The notes under the pieces were generated by a model. That model had not been told where the DNA came from. It searched no databases and was given only the letters and a program-made list of their open reading frames with translations. Below, piece by piece: positions 10,579-21,239 of a DNA stretch of 64,000 bases; the stretch's first letter is position 1; each line of letters opens with the position of its first letter. Source of the stretch: Bremia lactucae (taxonomy: Eukaryota; Oomycota; Peronosporomycetes; Peronosporales; Peronosporaceae); assembly GCF_004359215.1 (NCBI RefSeq), contig NC_090615.1, forward strand, positions 1,757,946-1,821,945, in the 5' to 3' direction. Position numbers and translations under genes: made by a program.

Positions 10579-11090
10579 CCGTAACGGGCTAAAGTTGCCC
10601 TAATGTTACACAGTCCCCGTTAAGTACACTTGGTGTACTTAAGGATGATCAATTGCTAAATAATAGTAATTAGACCCAGGACTCGGGTGTGGTTCACATT
10701 TGTGACCAACCCTTATGTATGTGATGCACATGGGTGCATTCACATTAGGAAGGATAACGCCTAGCGTCATCCGTTACGCGAGGTATCTAGAAAGATATGC
10801 TCGCAATACATATTAAGTGTTATCTATAGAAATGACATTTTGATTGACAGAAATAGGTATTTATATTTAATACGATTAAATATAAATCAGTCTGAAAACT
10901 ACTTCCTACTATGTAAGTGCGCACGAGGAGCCGGATTACCGCTCCCGTGACGACACTCAACCAAAGTACTTGGTGCGTTCGGTGAGGTCGCTAACGTGCT
11001 CACCGCAACTACCTCACTGCACGCAAGAGAAGCTGGTTAAACCGCTTCCTCGCTGTGCTAGGGTGTGTGTCTAAGTAGAGCGTGGCCACT
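10579..11090 (+). repeat. Family-A LTR, decayed
   Basis: It starts (C)GTAACGGGCTAAAG and shares the whole 5' half with 911-1,252; its second half has the GCTTCCTCGCTGTGCT block seen at 27,310 and 36,630. No polypurine tract precedes it and no target duplication is evident. It may be a solo or truncated LTR. Confidence 0.55.
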
Positions 11091-11129
11091 TTACGACGTG
11101 CCTGTTTACATCCTCTTTGACCCCTAAGC

Positions 11130-11640
11130 ATGTTTGATATTAAACAAATTATAAGCCCAAGCTCGAGGAAGAAAGACGAAATCGACATGGCACAGGCACC
11201 GCCGACAACTAGTCACGATAGGGCTGCGTCGGAGCCTGCTGTGGCCGTCTCGCCTCACGCTCACGAAAGAAGCGCGGACACCAATGTGCTAGAGAGGGTT
11301 TTCACGATGCTAAGCGGCAGAACGAGCACATGAAGAAGATGGAACTATCCCAGGCGAGGATTGACGAAGTCGAGCGCTTGCGAGGTCCTGTTGACAGCGG
11401 CATATTCAGCTCAATGCTCGGTGCTGATCTCGCGAGGAAATTACATCGAGACACTCTCGACTTGTCGGGTTTGCGAAACCATCAAGCGCCGCGCCCTGCG
11501 ATGGAAAGGTATCCACTCCACTGTTTTCTTTCCTTGTGTAACCATCTTGACAAGGTGTAGATTGCAATTTTTTGCAGCCATCTCAATCGCATTCATTCCC
11601 ACGAACGGTGGCGCGGTGTGCGAATGTGCGCAACGTCCCT
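11130..11640 (+). pseudogene. Broken cellular gene of unknown function
   Basis: An ATG at 11,130 opens 67 codons (Ala/Ser/Pro-rich, then NVLERVF). The frame then shifts near 11,300 to one that reads MKKMELSQARIDEVERLR, DSGIFSSMLGADLARKLHRD and further, a charged helical protein with no retroelement character. A GT...TTTTTTGCAG pair at 11,508-11,576 would fit a short oomycete intron of 69 bp, but no clear exon follows. I do not recognise the family. It lies just upstream of the MATE relic on the same strand. Confidence 0.4.
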
Positions 11641-11667
11641 TGACGTAATTAAAGTGCACGACTATGA

Positions 11668-13040
11668 GATGGAGAGCGACACCAAATTCTTGACTCGAGA
11701 ATTGACTCAAGAACAAGGTCAGGAACCTGAACCCGTGGCCATTGATGAATTCCGGAAGACAGTAACTCTGGCGTACCCGATCGTCATAACCTACACACTG
11801 GAATACCTACCTGGTCTCGTGTGTATTGTATTGGTGGGCCATCTGGAGTCTCCTGACACAAAACTATTTGTGGCCGCCGCGACGCTCTCGACAATGTATA
11901 CAAACGTGTCAGCCCTTTGCGTAGGCTTTGGACTTACATCCGCGCTCGATACCTTGTGCTCTCAAGCGTACTGAGCTGGAAAGATTAACAAGCTGGGACT
12001 CTATTTGCAGTCTGCAATCCTCGTCGTAGGCGCGAGCCTCATACCCATGTTTCTCATTAATTGTCATGCCGAGAAGGTCTTGACATTATGTGGACAAGAT
12101 ACTTAAGTGGCTAAATTGGCCGGTGAATTTTCCAGAGTGACGGTCTTTGGGGTCCCATTTTTATAATTTATAAAATGTTGCGGAAATTATTGCAAGCTCA
12201 AAATGTAGTGCGACCCATGGTGCTCTTTGCCTTAATCGGAACGTTTGTGAATGTCGTTGGAGGCTACGTGCTAACGTACTATACATCCCTCGGATTTCAC
12301 GGTGCAGCACTCTCGAGGACGCTTGGATACGTGGTGTTGCCCCTGTGTCTCGTGCCCTACTTTTTTGTTAGTGGCAATCACACGAAATGGTGGCGTGGAT
12401 GGCAAATACAGCAAGCATGGGCCCTCATCCCTTTGTTCCTGCGCCTCGCAGGTCCATCGTTTCTCATGATGGCCATGGAATGGTCGGCGTACGAGATATT
12501 GGTGGTAATGGCAGGCAACTTACCAGACGGTGTCGTGGCTGTAAGTGCTCATGCAGTCTCATGAATATCGCGTCTTCGATCTACATGGTGTTTATGGGTG
12601 TCGCCATTGCCAGTACTATTCGCGTAGGCAATTGCCTTGGAGCAAACCATCCAAAGAAAGCGCGAGTCATTGTCCGTACAACCCTCACAACAGTCTTTGG
12701 CTTGGCGTGTTTCTTTGCTGGAATGGTGTTTCTATTTCGACGACAAATTCCAGCGATCGTGATCAATGACCCCGTTGCGATTCTACGTGCGTCTGCTGCC
12801 CTTCTTGTGATGATTCCGTACGAGATTGTTGATTCGTTAAATTGCGTGACGCAAGGCATTTTTAAAGGAGCTGGGTGGCAGGCAAAGGCTGCCAAGATTA
12901 ATGTACTGGCGTTCTACGTCATTGGACTTCCCGTTGGCGCGTTGTTGGCGTTTTATTTTGAGTTGGGGATTGAGGGACTCTGGATTGGCTTTGGCACAGG
13001 AATCACCATTGCATTTACAATTTGTAGCACAAATTGTTGT
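11668..13040 (+). pseudogene. MATE-family multidrug/toxin efflux transporter, pseudogene
   Basis: A MATE (multi antimicrobial extrusion) cation antiporter can be followed across three frames. The N-terminal part has the first helices and the VALVGHLE-like and TALDTLCSQAY motifs (11,668-11,971). The middle helices lie at 12,175-12,560 (KLLQAQNVVRP...). The C-terminal half, at 12,561-13,040, has VGNCLGANHPKKAR and the QGIFKGAGWQ loop. Disabling changes are a TGA right after CSQAY (11,972), a second in-frame stop near 12,104, and frameshifts near 12,158 and 12,561. The C-terminus is cut by an LTR fragment at 13,041. Intact family members have about 12 membrane helices and pump organic cations in exchange for H+ or Na+. 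Confidence 0.8.
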
Positions 13041-13158
13041 AGTCAAAATTAAAAAGGTTATTATTTTGCACCTCTTTATTTATTTCCTCTCATAGGAATT
13101 AATATTTATTATTCCTCTTATAGGAAATGATACTTATGTTACGGGACACCCCATTACA
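13041..13158 (-). repeat. Family-B LTR fragment abutting the MATE relic
   Basis: It is similar to the last part of 45,550-46,053 (AGTCAAAA..., the CTTTATTTATTTCCTCT block, then GGGACACCCCATTACA). On the minus strand a purine tract (GGGGAGAGGGG, plus 13,162-13,173) precedes its TGTAAT start. It is the 3' LTR of the minus-strand element to the right, cut at its far end where it meets the MATE gene. Confidence 0.65.
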
Positions 13159-13254
13159 TCACCCCTCTCCCCTAATCAACAGTCACCATAGTGATTGATG
13201 TAGTGTGACAGAAAAGATTATTAAGTCTTTTCCTGTAATTAGCATTATTGGTAT

Positions 13255-13440
13255 TAATCAAAATACCGATTTCATTTGCATTATAATTTTAATTAAAATA
13301 CCGATTTCATTGCATTATGATTTTTAATTAAAAATACTGGTTTTATATGCATTATGATTTCAATCAAAATACCGATTTTATTTGCATTTTAATTTTGATC
13401 AAAACACTGATTTTATTTATATTCTTGATTTTGACCAGAA
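13255..13440 (+). repeat. Minisatellite, about five copies of a 35-36 bp unit
   Basis: The phrase AAAATACCGATTT(C/T)AT recurs with starts spaced 35, 36, 35 and 35 bp (CCGAT/CTGGT/CTGAT positions near 13,266, 13,301, 13,337, 13,372 and 13,407). The array is very AT-rich and ends just before the ATG of aORF-B copy 2. The other copies of the element lack it, so it expanded after insertion. Confidence 0.75.
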
Positions 13441-13445
13441 TCAAG

Positions 13446-14757
13446 ATGGCGACAAACAAGTCTGTGCGCGTGGTCCGCGAGGCCGCTAAGCTGGCAGCTG
13501 CACATATCCGTGTAGCTGTCAGTAAGGCAAATGTTTCAGTAAACGCTAATGCGTCTACTGCGGGGGATATGTCACATCTTACTTCCATTGGAGGTGACTG
13601 ATTATGTCATCTGTTGATGACATTGCAGATGAGGGGAAAAGTCACCTCCTACACCGATTGTAGGTGACTGGTCCTAGTCACCTGCATCGCTCGATTTAGT
13701 GGCGACTGAGAAGGCCACTGGATCATTCGGGGCCGAGTCCGTTAAATCAAAGAGGTAATGACGAGGTTGTTTAACTCGTCGGATCTCTTTGGTGGGGAGT
13801 CATCATCAGATGGCTCCGAGGGCGATGACCACTCTGGTGACGTTAGTATGCGTCATAAGGAACTACCTGGTCGCGAAGGTAAGATGGCTGCTGGTGGTGC
13901 TAGTTTGCATCACCAGAAAGGGAGTGAATCTAGAGATCGCTCCCAGGGTCAAGTTAACGTTAACGTTAACATGAGCCAACAGGAAAAGGGCCGCGTACGT
14001 TGCGGTTCGCTCCTAGAAAGAGGCCTTGGTTACCCTCTACGAGAAACCTCATTCGTTGGTCTGGTATGACCAACGATCAATATCATATTCCGTTATTCGA
14101 CTCATCCACGCTTCACAAGCCTGGTGAGGATGCAGTGGAATTCTTCATCGATGCCTTTTGCCGGCATCGATGGTACGCTTGCAAACGGGCAAAGGACGTC
14201 AAACCTTTCTTCTAAGCTTGGACAGTCTTTGTACAGAATGTACAAAACATAGGCCGTAAGGTCTTGCTTGACAAGCTAAACGCTTTCCGTGAACGGTTCG
14301 AGAAACGGACCGTAGTCGGTGCTCGCTATAAGTTGCACCGCTTGTCTAGAGATGCAAGGATTTCTTGCCTCTCGTTCAGGGTCTCATGCCCATGCTGTTT
14401 TAAGGGTGCAGGTCATGCCCCTACGGAAGCATATTCCCTCAAAGATCCCCCATTGGAGGACTCTCATATGCGTCAAGGAAATGAGAACTGCCAATTCTTT
14501 TACGAGCGCGGGAAGCGCTCGTTCTCCGATGGTCCTTCTGCCGAGGAGGATAGGTCTCGTCGTACTGCAAGACTGATACGTTCAACATCAGTCGGGAACG
14601 AGGCTCCCAACTATCATGCGAGGGTGGATACCCTCGCCAACGAACGAGATGACTCGTTTGAACCCCCTGTTGCCACCCAATATGAGACTGATCCTTTACC
14701 TTTACCCATACGATTTTCTGTAGGTTTAGAAGTTACAGGCACATCTGAAAAATTCTG
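13446..14757 (+). pseudogene. aORF-B, copy 2, broken
   Basis: It starts MATNKSVRVVREAAKLAAA at 13,446, a start shared with copies at 19,382 (MVSKLVRVACEAAKLAA) and 32,814. A stop follows at 13,601. Later pieces are an acidic Ser-rich block from 13,758, a VNVNVNVN repeat, LHKPGEDAVEFFIDAF (about 14,110), the conserved RTVVGARYKLHRLSRDA block, and a zinc-site-like CPCCFKGAGHAPTEAYSLK (14,388-14,444). The end ([14 protein letters not shown]) is antisense to the chromodomain. There are at least three frameshifts or stops. Confidence 0.5.
14525..14680 (-). pseudogene. Chromodomain relic, antisense to aORF-B copy 2
   Basis: The minus strand encodes [16 protein letters not shown] and a following helix ending LQYDETYP, the second half of a chromodomain. 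The first half has decayed. It forms the C-terminal end of this element's integrase. Confidence 0.65.
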
Positions 14758-15704
14758 ATCCAAAAACATCATTTTTTATAATTACTCTTCGAGCAGCTTC
14801 TATTTGTTTTGAAATTAGACGTCCCGATTCCAAAACTTTAATGCATATTTACCATAAATTTGGAATTAAAATTTGATTGAATTTTAGCCTCACTGTAGTT
14901 CAAGAAACTTTCAACAAGAAAGCGCTTCTCACCACCTGAATCCATCAATGAATGTGTAGGTAGAGGAAAGATCGGGTTCGCCTCAGTTGACGAGCCCGAT
15001 TCAACATCGCGATTTGGATCACACCCTTAATTGTTTTAGGGAGAATCTTGATCACGAGCGATCCCGTCGTCGCGAGTTAGCGATGACGGTCGATAAATTT
15101 TTTTTGACCAGTTGAAAAGATGTGCGCAGATTGCGACTGATAGGTCATTAATTTTAGATCAAAGTATGTTTGCTCTTCTATTTTTGTCAGAGTTTTTCCG
15201 TTTCTGTCGGTCCACCCAACAGCGGTGGAATCCTGTGCGAAACGGACCACTGCTTCTCTTTCCAACCGGAAATCACCTGCTGACTCGGTTTATTTTTGTT
15301 TCCAGTGCGACCGGCTCGCACTGCGGAGCTATCATCTCTTCATTTTTGAGAGTATTATCATTGTCATTAATAGTATTGTTCTCGATGCTAAGTCTTTCAG
15401 CATCGTTGTCTACTTCAATGTTAGTTCACTCAACATTGATATCCTTCGCATTGACCATAGGGCTAATGCGTGACGAGCAAGAGCTAAAAGGTTCTTTACT
15501 CGAGCGAGTTCCTCCCCCCTATATAAGAGGTTCTCTCAAACAGGGTAGGTATTTGTGGGTGGCGTAAGACATTCACGAAGAATGGTGTATGCTTTGAAGA
15601 AGCATGCACTGAATTGTTGATGGCAAATTCTACCATCGGCAAGAACTCGCTCCAACTTCAAAAAGAGTGAACGGATCCGCGAAGTATCTCTTCGAAAATA
15701 CGGT

Positions 15705-16196
15705 TTACACGCTCCGTCTGACTTCAGGATGATTAGAAGTTGACATTTTTAACTGTTGTCCAAGTGATTTGAGCACTGTTTGCCAAAATTTTGCCGTGAA
15801 TCTAGGGTCTCGATCTGAGACCAGTTCACGGGATAACCCATGGAGTCGAAATATCGTGTCAATAAAAACACGAGCACAGCCTTTGGCTGTTGTCGAATCC
15901 GGGACGGCAGCAAGATGTACCATCTTGCTCAAACGGTCAACAAAAACAAGAATAGCATTATTCTTGTGGGCGTCTTCGGGGAATCCGAAGACGAAGTCCA
16001 TAAATACGGACTGCCAACACTCTGCCTGAATTGACAGAGGTTGTAATGGAGCATGGGATGAAGCGCTGGGCTTTACCCATTGACAAACTTCGCAAGCACG
16101 TATGTACTTGCGGACGAACTCATACTGGCGTGGCCAGTAAAAGTCGCGACTTATCGTAAGATAAGTCTTCTCACGTCCACGATGACCACTTTCCAT
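15705..16196 (-). pseudogene. Integrase zinc finger and catalytic core, partial
   Basis: The open frame has the HHCC-type start (SGHRGREKTYLT...FYWPRQY...YIRACEVCQ), the first catalytic Asp in FMDFVFGFPE, the FVDRLSKMVHLAAVPDSTTAKG block and the second Asp in SDRDPRF. The expected HPQTDGQTE block with the catalytic Glu is replaced by NHPEVRRSV and a stop. The start of this frame is fused to RT sequence by a deletion, so the enzyme is incomplete. Confidence 0.75.
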
Positions 16197-16990
16197 TCAT
16201 GGCTCTGCTATGAACGAAGACGTCATCAATATAGCTCGGTGCGAAATCCCGAAGCGATCTCAACAGATTGTTTACACATCTATTAAATGTCGCAGGGCCT
16301 GTGACGTGACTAGCCACTCCCATTGCATACCGCTTGGGGTGCTTACTGCTGTGCACGGAATATCCTGTTTACGTATAAGGATCTGATAAAATCCATCCAT
16401 CAGATCCATTGACGAATCTTTGACATACCATCAATAATTACGTCTTTTCGTGGCATCGGCGTATGGGCCGGTACAGTTGATTTTATTAAAATGCATGCAC
16501 TATCCGCCATCCTCCTGTTGCTTTACGCACCAAAAGATCGGAGAGCTATGTGGAGAAGTTGGATTCCTCACATGGCCCGCTTCTAAGCGTTCGGCAAAGA
16601 ATTTGTCGATTGCTATTACTTGGTAACGAGGCTTCATGACACAGTATTTCGAACCTGGGATTAGGTCGATTTCGTGTCGAGTGCCTTTATCCTTAGGCAA
16701 CTTGCACGGTAAAGATTCAAAGAATACATCCTTAATTTCTTTAAATCGTTATATAAAGGGTTTTCTTCAAAGATTTCCATGATTGGAATGTAAAACGTTC
16801 ATCGGACTCTTCTCATCGAAGACACTTTCGTCCATCGATGAGCTACTGATAATCCGTTCGACCATAAGAAATACTATTACCGACCGAATATCGGCCACGT
16901 AGTTGTCATTTGTGACAATTACGCAGATCTGCTTGACTTTGCTACTAAGCAGATCACGCAAGAACCATTTCGGTTCTAGCGTTGGCAATT
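16171..16990 (-). pseudogene. Reverse transcriptase, partial and frameshifted
   Basis: Minus-strand pieces show the RT N-terminal lead (KDKGTRHEIDLIPGSKYCVM, about 16,640-16,700), the substrate block at about 16,500-16,560, GPATFNRCVNNLLRSLRDF and the catalytic SYIDDVFVHS (about 16,215-16,245). Stops separate them. The frame ends in MNGKWSSWT, created by the deletion that joins RT to integrase. Confidence 0.7.
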
Positions 16991-17249
16991 GAGTTAACTC
17001 CGAAGTTAACTTCGGAGGCGCTAATAGATCAAGTGTATAAGCGCCTATACTTGATCTAATTGTTTTCTAAGACATTGATTGTCTCAGTTTTTCTTGAAAC
17101 TTATCCAATGGGATCTGGGAACCTTTGACCACAGGTTTCCTGGGACCTATTCCCACAGAATTATTTGAGGGGTATCCTCCCCAACTATCTTTAGCCGAGG
17201 TTGCGCTACCACAGCGAGATCTGCTACGATCGACTCTCCAGTCCATCTA

Positions 17250-17692
17250 TGTAACGGGGCGCTACGACTTGTACTGCTTCAGTAAAGTCCACTACGCACT
17301 GCTTCAGTTGCGAGTGGTGCCTTACGTTATTTCACGTACACTAGTACGTGCAGAGGAAGACTTCTCTTTAAGGTAACTAGCTTAAAGAGGGTAAAATGAA
17401 AACTGTATTAATATAATTAAGTGTCTCTTTTCTATCTTTGTAAATGCTAACTTAATTATAATCTAATAATTGAATTCTTATCTCTACCTTATCGGTCACT
17501 CTCTCTTTGATTACTTCTGCAGCTGATTAGTCTGCGGAATAAATAGATATAATAGTCTATACCTATTTTTGAAAAATAATTCTGAATATTACTATATAAA
17601 GTAATATCCTTCAAATATTATCTACCTTTTGGATAATATATTAATTAACAACCTTTAAGTGTTAATTTCATGTAACGATACATTCCGTTACA
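17250..17692 (-). repeat. LTR-C, complete-looking (443 bp)
   Basis: It is bounded by TGTAACGGGG and CCGTTACA, and its right 150 bp match 1,253-1,404. No flanking target duplication is visible (left ATCTA, right TTAGT). It borders the protease part of the minus-strand element directly, without a primer binding site, so a recombination or deletion brought them together. Confidence 0.6.
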
Positions 17693-17812
17693 TTAGTGCA
17701 GCTTTCAGGTGTGCCTTTCATTATTATTGTTAGCTGATGTTTTAATCTCAAGTGGAAGACGTAATTGCTTGTAAATTGCGAGGATGAGACTGTTCGTTGT
17801 ATCGACGTGCAG
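17693..17812. other. Short unassigned spacer between two LTRs
   Basis: There are 120 bp between LTR-C and the split family-B LTR, and nothing is recognisable in them. Confidence 0.3.
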
Positions 17813-19313
17813 TGTAACGGGGCACCTTTTGCTAGTTCAGATAACAGAACTAGTAACCTACTCGGATTACAGAAGGTGGGGTGTATCGACTACCTCAGTA
17901 TGCGACGTGCAGAGGAAGTTCTATGTAGCTAAAAAGTCTTAGCTATTAAATGAAAGGTAAAGCTGTATCAATATAGGAACCGGCATAGGCACACAATTAT
18001 TCGGTATTGCCACGCCCCCCCTCCACGTCTGTTTGTTGTAATTATATAAGAATTGCAGATTAAAAATTACAGCATAAAACATTTTCATGGTATGTGCCAT
18101 TCCACTATAACAATTATTCCTTTAGAGGCGACTTTAGATCCGACTCTTGGTACATTCCCCTACAATACATTTGGGAACAGGTGAAGGCCACACCCCTAAA
18201 ATATTTACCTCGGTACTACTGAGAGTAGCGTAATGGTAGCAACTTGTTGGTAGCTAAAATTCATATTGAGAAACCTTTCAGTAGACCTTCAAAGCTTCAG
18301 TAGCTCGAAAGGCCTGCAAAAAGACTTTCAACATATGCGTAATTTTATGTTAAATAGCAAGATGCTTCTTCAACAAAGAAATTACGAAGCAAAGCCGACA
18401 AAAACTGAAACATAAGGAAAGTGTGGCTTCCTTGCGCTCGTGGTGGGTACAAAAAGAGCCACAAGATTCGCCTATTAAAAGGTAATCATGCAATTCAGCA
18501 AAAGTTGATAGAATTAGTGTTAAATATATTCATCCTTAGCTTGACTCCAGAGACTAACATGCATGCACAAGATCGCACCTCCGACCCTTGTCGCTTATTT
18601 CCAGCTCAACTTCTCCCTCGTGCTCGTTTTCCTGCTCTTTCTTTTCGCTCTTCTTATGACTTGCCAATCAAGTGCGGGCGCTCTTGGCTTTTGTCACCTG
18701 TAGGAACAGTACATTTAATATCGCCGAACGAAAACAGCTCATGGGCAGTCACTACTCTCATGGAGATAATTAGGGTGTGTTGCTACAGCGATTCCCTAAT
18801 GTAATGTAGGGGGTACGATGTTTCAAAGGACAAAAGGGCGATCTAAAGACGATTCTAAAGTAATAACTGTTGATTTTGGATGCAGAGGAATGACCCATAC
18901 AGTAAAAATACTTTATATGACGTTTTTATATAATACAGACGGGGAGGGGGGGGGGGTGGGCATACTAAAAGGGGTGTGTGGATATACCGGTTCCCTTAAT
19001 ATATTAAGTTCTTTAATAACAATATTTTATCTACTGGCTAATATATTAATAACTAACTATGCAATGCGTCTCCTTGTGCAACGCCTAATCTGTCTTGTAA
19101 CGATTGGCGGGGTTGATTTAGAATTAAATCAACCAATCAATAGAACTAATGTCTTATTGCGTCAATATTGCCAAATTTGGTAATATTGGAACTATTTAGT
19201 CAAAAATATAAAAGATTGTAATTTGTGCTTCTTTATTTATTTCCTCTCATTGAAAATAATATTTACTATTTCTCATAGAAAACAATATTTATGTAACGAA
19301 ACATTTTATGACA
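17813..19313 (-). repeat. Family-B LTR split by a DNA transposon
   Basis: Positions 17,813-17,975 and 18,995-19,313 together align end to end with the full LTR at 45,550-46,053 (TGTAAC start, GATAACAG...ACTAGT block, TTATTGCGTCAATATT block, terminal ACA). The intervening 1,019 bp is the TIR element described separately. It is the 3' LTR of the minus-strand element to its right. The LTR without the insert is 482 bp. Confidence 0.7.
17976..18994. mobile_element. Non-autonomous TIR DNA transposon inserted in an LTR
   Basis: The left end GGAACCGGCATAGGCACACA and the reverse complement of the right end, GGAACCGGTATATCCACACA, agree at 17 of 20 positions. The flanks are TCAATATA on the left and TTAATATA on the right (one extra C precedes the right copy), while an uninterrupted LTR copy reads TATTAATATATTAAG there. 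This suggests an 8-bp target duplication, which points to a hAT-like element. No transposase ORF is present; the ORFs at 18,421 and 18,818 are not recognisable. A run of about 11 G lies near 18,947. Confidence 0.65.
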
Positions 19314-19381
19314 TCATCCCTTATGTGTCTCTCTCTGTAAGGACTTACCGATTTTATCTCTATTTCAACTTTTAATTGCGC

Positions 19382-20006
19382 ATGGTGTCGAAACTCGTTC
19401 GCGTCGCCTGTGAGGCCGCAAAGCTGGCAGCTGTTAACGATGCAGATGTCAGTAGACGCTAATGCGGCTACTGTGGGGAATAAGTCACCTTCTACTCCAA
19501 TTGAGGAGACTGATGTAAGTCACCTGCTACTCCCACTGTAGGTGACTGGGCCGAGTCGGCGTCATCGCCCGACTCGGTGGCAACTGTTAAGGTCTCCGGA
19601 TCAAGTAAAAAAACGCTATTCACACTCGAATCTGTCAATGGATGTGCAAGAGGGGAAATTCGGGGTTGCCTCGTTCGCCGAACCCAAGTCAACACCGTGA
19701 CTTGGATCACGTCCTCCGTTATTTACGGCAGGACGATGGTCACGAACAATCCCGTCGCTGCGAATCAACAGTGACGGTCGACTGTGCTTCTCTTGACCAG
19801 TTGAAAAACTGTGCGCAAGCTGCGGATGATCAACTGGTGAACGAACGGACACATCAATCCCTTCAAAACGATCTCATCCTTGGTGGATGTATGGACCGTT
19901 TGGTTCGTGAGAAACAGGCTCTGTCTCGAGACTATCATGCTTTAGCTCGGGACCGTCGGGCTTTGGCAGACGCCTTAGACCGTTCCGGTGTGAATCCAAA
20001 TTGGTG
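19382..20006 (+). pseudogene. aORF-B, copy 3, middle deleted
   Basis: It starts MVSKLVRVACEAAKLAAV at 19,382, 69 bp from the LTR. The frame shifts after about 20 codons. The centre with the cysteine motif is deleted near 19,600. The C-terminal coiled coil remains open at 19,642-20,006: DQLKNCAQAADDQLVNERTH, then MDRLVREKQALSRDYHALAR, heptad-like and rich in Asp, Arg and Leu. Confidence 0.5.
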
Positions 20007-20549
20007 ATCCATCGCTCGGCGGTGCGGTACACGAAACGGGCCGATTCTCTTGGGCAGCAATTTATTACTGCCACATTCGTCACTCCATATTTTAGTAGGT
20101 TTACCGTAGACAGTAGGACTAGATCATTAACATTTTATGAGAGAAGTTTGCTCTTCCATTTTGTCCGAGTTCCGTTTCTGGCATTCCACCGTATCAGCGG
20201 TGGAATCCTGTTTGAAACGAACCACTGCTTCTCAAGCCAGCAGGAATTCTTCTGCTGATTTTGTTTTGTTTTTGTCTCCAGTGCGACTGGTGCGCACTGC
20301 GGAGATGTCATTTCTCCTCGTTAGTGAGAGCATTACTGATCTCACTAATATTATTGTTTTCGATGCTGAGTCTTTCAGCATTGTTATCGATGTCAGTAAT
20401 ATTCTTTCCGCTATTACTGAATTTGTCCATTTCAATGTTAATTAAGTCAACATTGGTATACTTCGCATTCACCGTAGAGCATTTTCAACTGTGTTCTAAG
20501 TGATTAGAATACGGATTGCAAGCACTGCCGTGAATCTGGGGTCTATCTG

Positions 20550-21230
20550 TTACCAATTAACGGGGTAACCCATGCAGTCGGAGTCGAAATATCGTGTCAA
20601 CAATGACAGGAGCACAGCCTTTGGCTGTGGTCGACTCCGGGACTGCAGCAAGATGGACCATCTTGCTGAAATGATCAATAAACACAGGAGCACAGCCTTT
20701 GGCTGTGGTCGACTCTGGGACTGCAGCAAGATGGACCATCTTGCTGAAATGATCAACAAACACAAGAATACCATTATCTTGTGATCGTTTTCGGGAATTC
20801 CGAAGACGAAGTCTATAGATACAGACTGCCAACACTCAGTCGAAACAGGCAGAGGTTGTAACGGAGCACGGGATGAAGCGGTGGGCTTTTTCCGTTGACA
20901 AAATTCGCAAGCACGTACGTACTTGCGGACGAACGCATACTGGCGTGGCCAGTAGAAGTCGCGACTTATCGTGAGATAGGTCTTCTCACGTCCACGATGC
21001 CCACTTCTTGTTACATCTTGGCACTCATTCATGATAAGTAATTGCAAATTATGATGGGTTGGGGTGACGGCACGAGGTGTGTCGCCAGCAATGGCTGTGT
21101 AATACAGTAAACCATTGCGTGTTGTGCATCGATCCGTTGAGAGTCGATACAATTTCGACAATCCTATCAAGGATTGATGTGATGGATTTTTTAGGCAATT
21201 CATCAACCTATAAGAGCCTTATCTTCTTAA
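20550..21230 (-). pseudogene. Integrase with internal 26-codon duplication
   Basis: The zinc-binding start is good (SGHRGREKTYLTISRDFYWP, VRKYVRACEFCQ), followed by the first-Asp region SIDFVFGIPE. A frameshift follows. In the restored frame the block FVDHFSKMVHLAAVPESTTAKG is present twice in tandem. The part with the catalytic Glu is deleted near 20,480. The enzyme cannot be functional. Confidence 0.75.
20606..20761. repeat. 78-bp tandem duplication inside integrase
   Basis: Two adjacent 78-bp units starting at 20,606 and 20,684 are almost identical; I noticed two substitutions (CTCCGG/CTCTGG, AATAAA/AACAAA). The unit length equals 26 codons. Confidence 0.85.
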
Positions 21231-21239
21231 TAAGCTTTT

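Larger units (their letters stand above)
13159..17249 (-). mobile_element. Minus-strand family-B gypsy element with internal deletion
   Basis: In sense direction (right to left) it holds a partial protease/linker, reverse transcriptase, integrase core, integrase tail, chromodomain and polypurine tract; the aORF is on the other strand. RT and integrase are joined at about 16,190 with the RT thumb and all of RNase H missing. The LTR on its left is type B and that on its right is type C, so its ends come from different elements. Confidence 0.65.

Noticed and set aside
13255..13440. CRISPR-like array
   Set aside because: The units are contiguous and AT-rich with no unique spacers, in a eukaryotic retroelement context. 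It is a minisatellite.
18943..18960. Poly-G tract as a functional G-quadruplex site
   Set aside because: It is a single homopolymer-like run inside a transposon; there is no pattern of spaced G-runs and sequencing error is likely.
20550..21206. Treating the 218-codon ORF as an intact integrase
   Set aside because: The second half is out of frame (repeated LLIISARWSILLQS); the true integrase frame is the neighbouring one, and the catalytic end is deleted.
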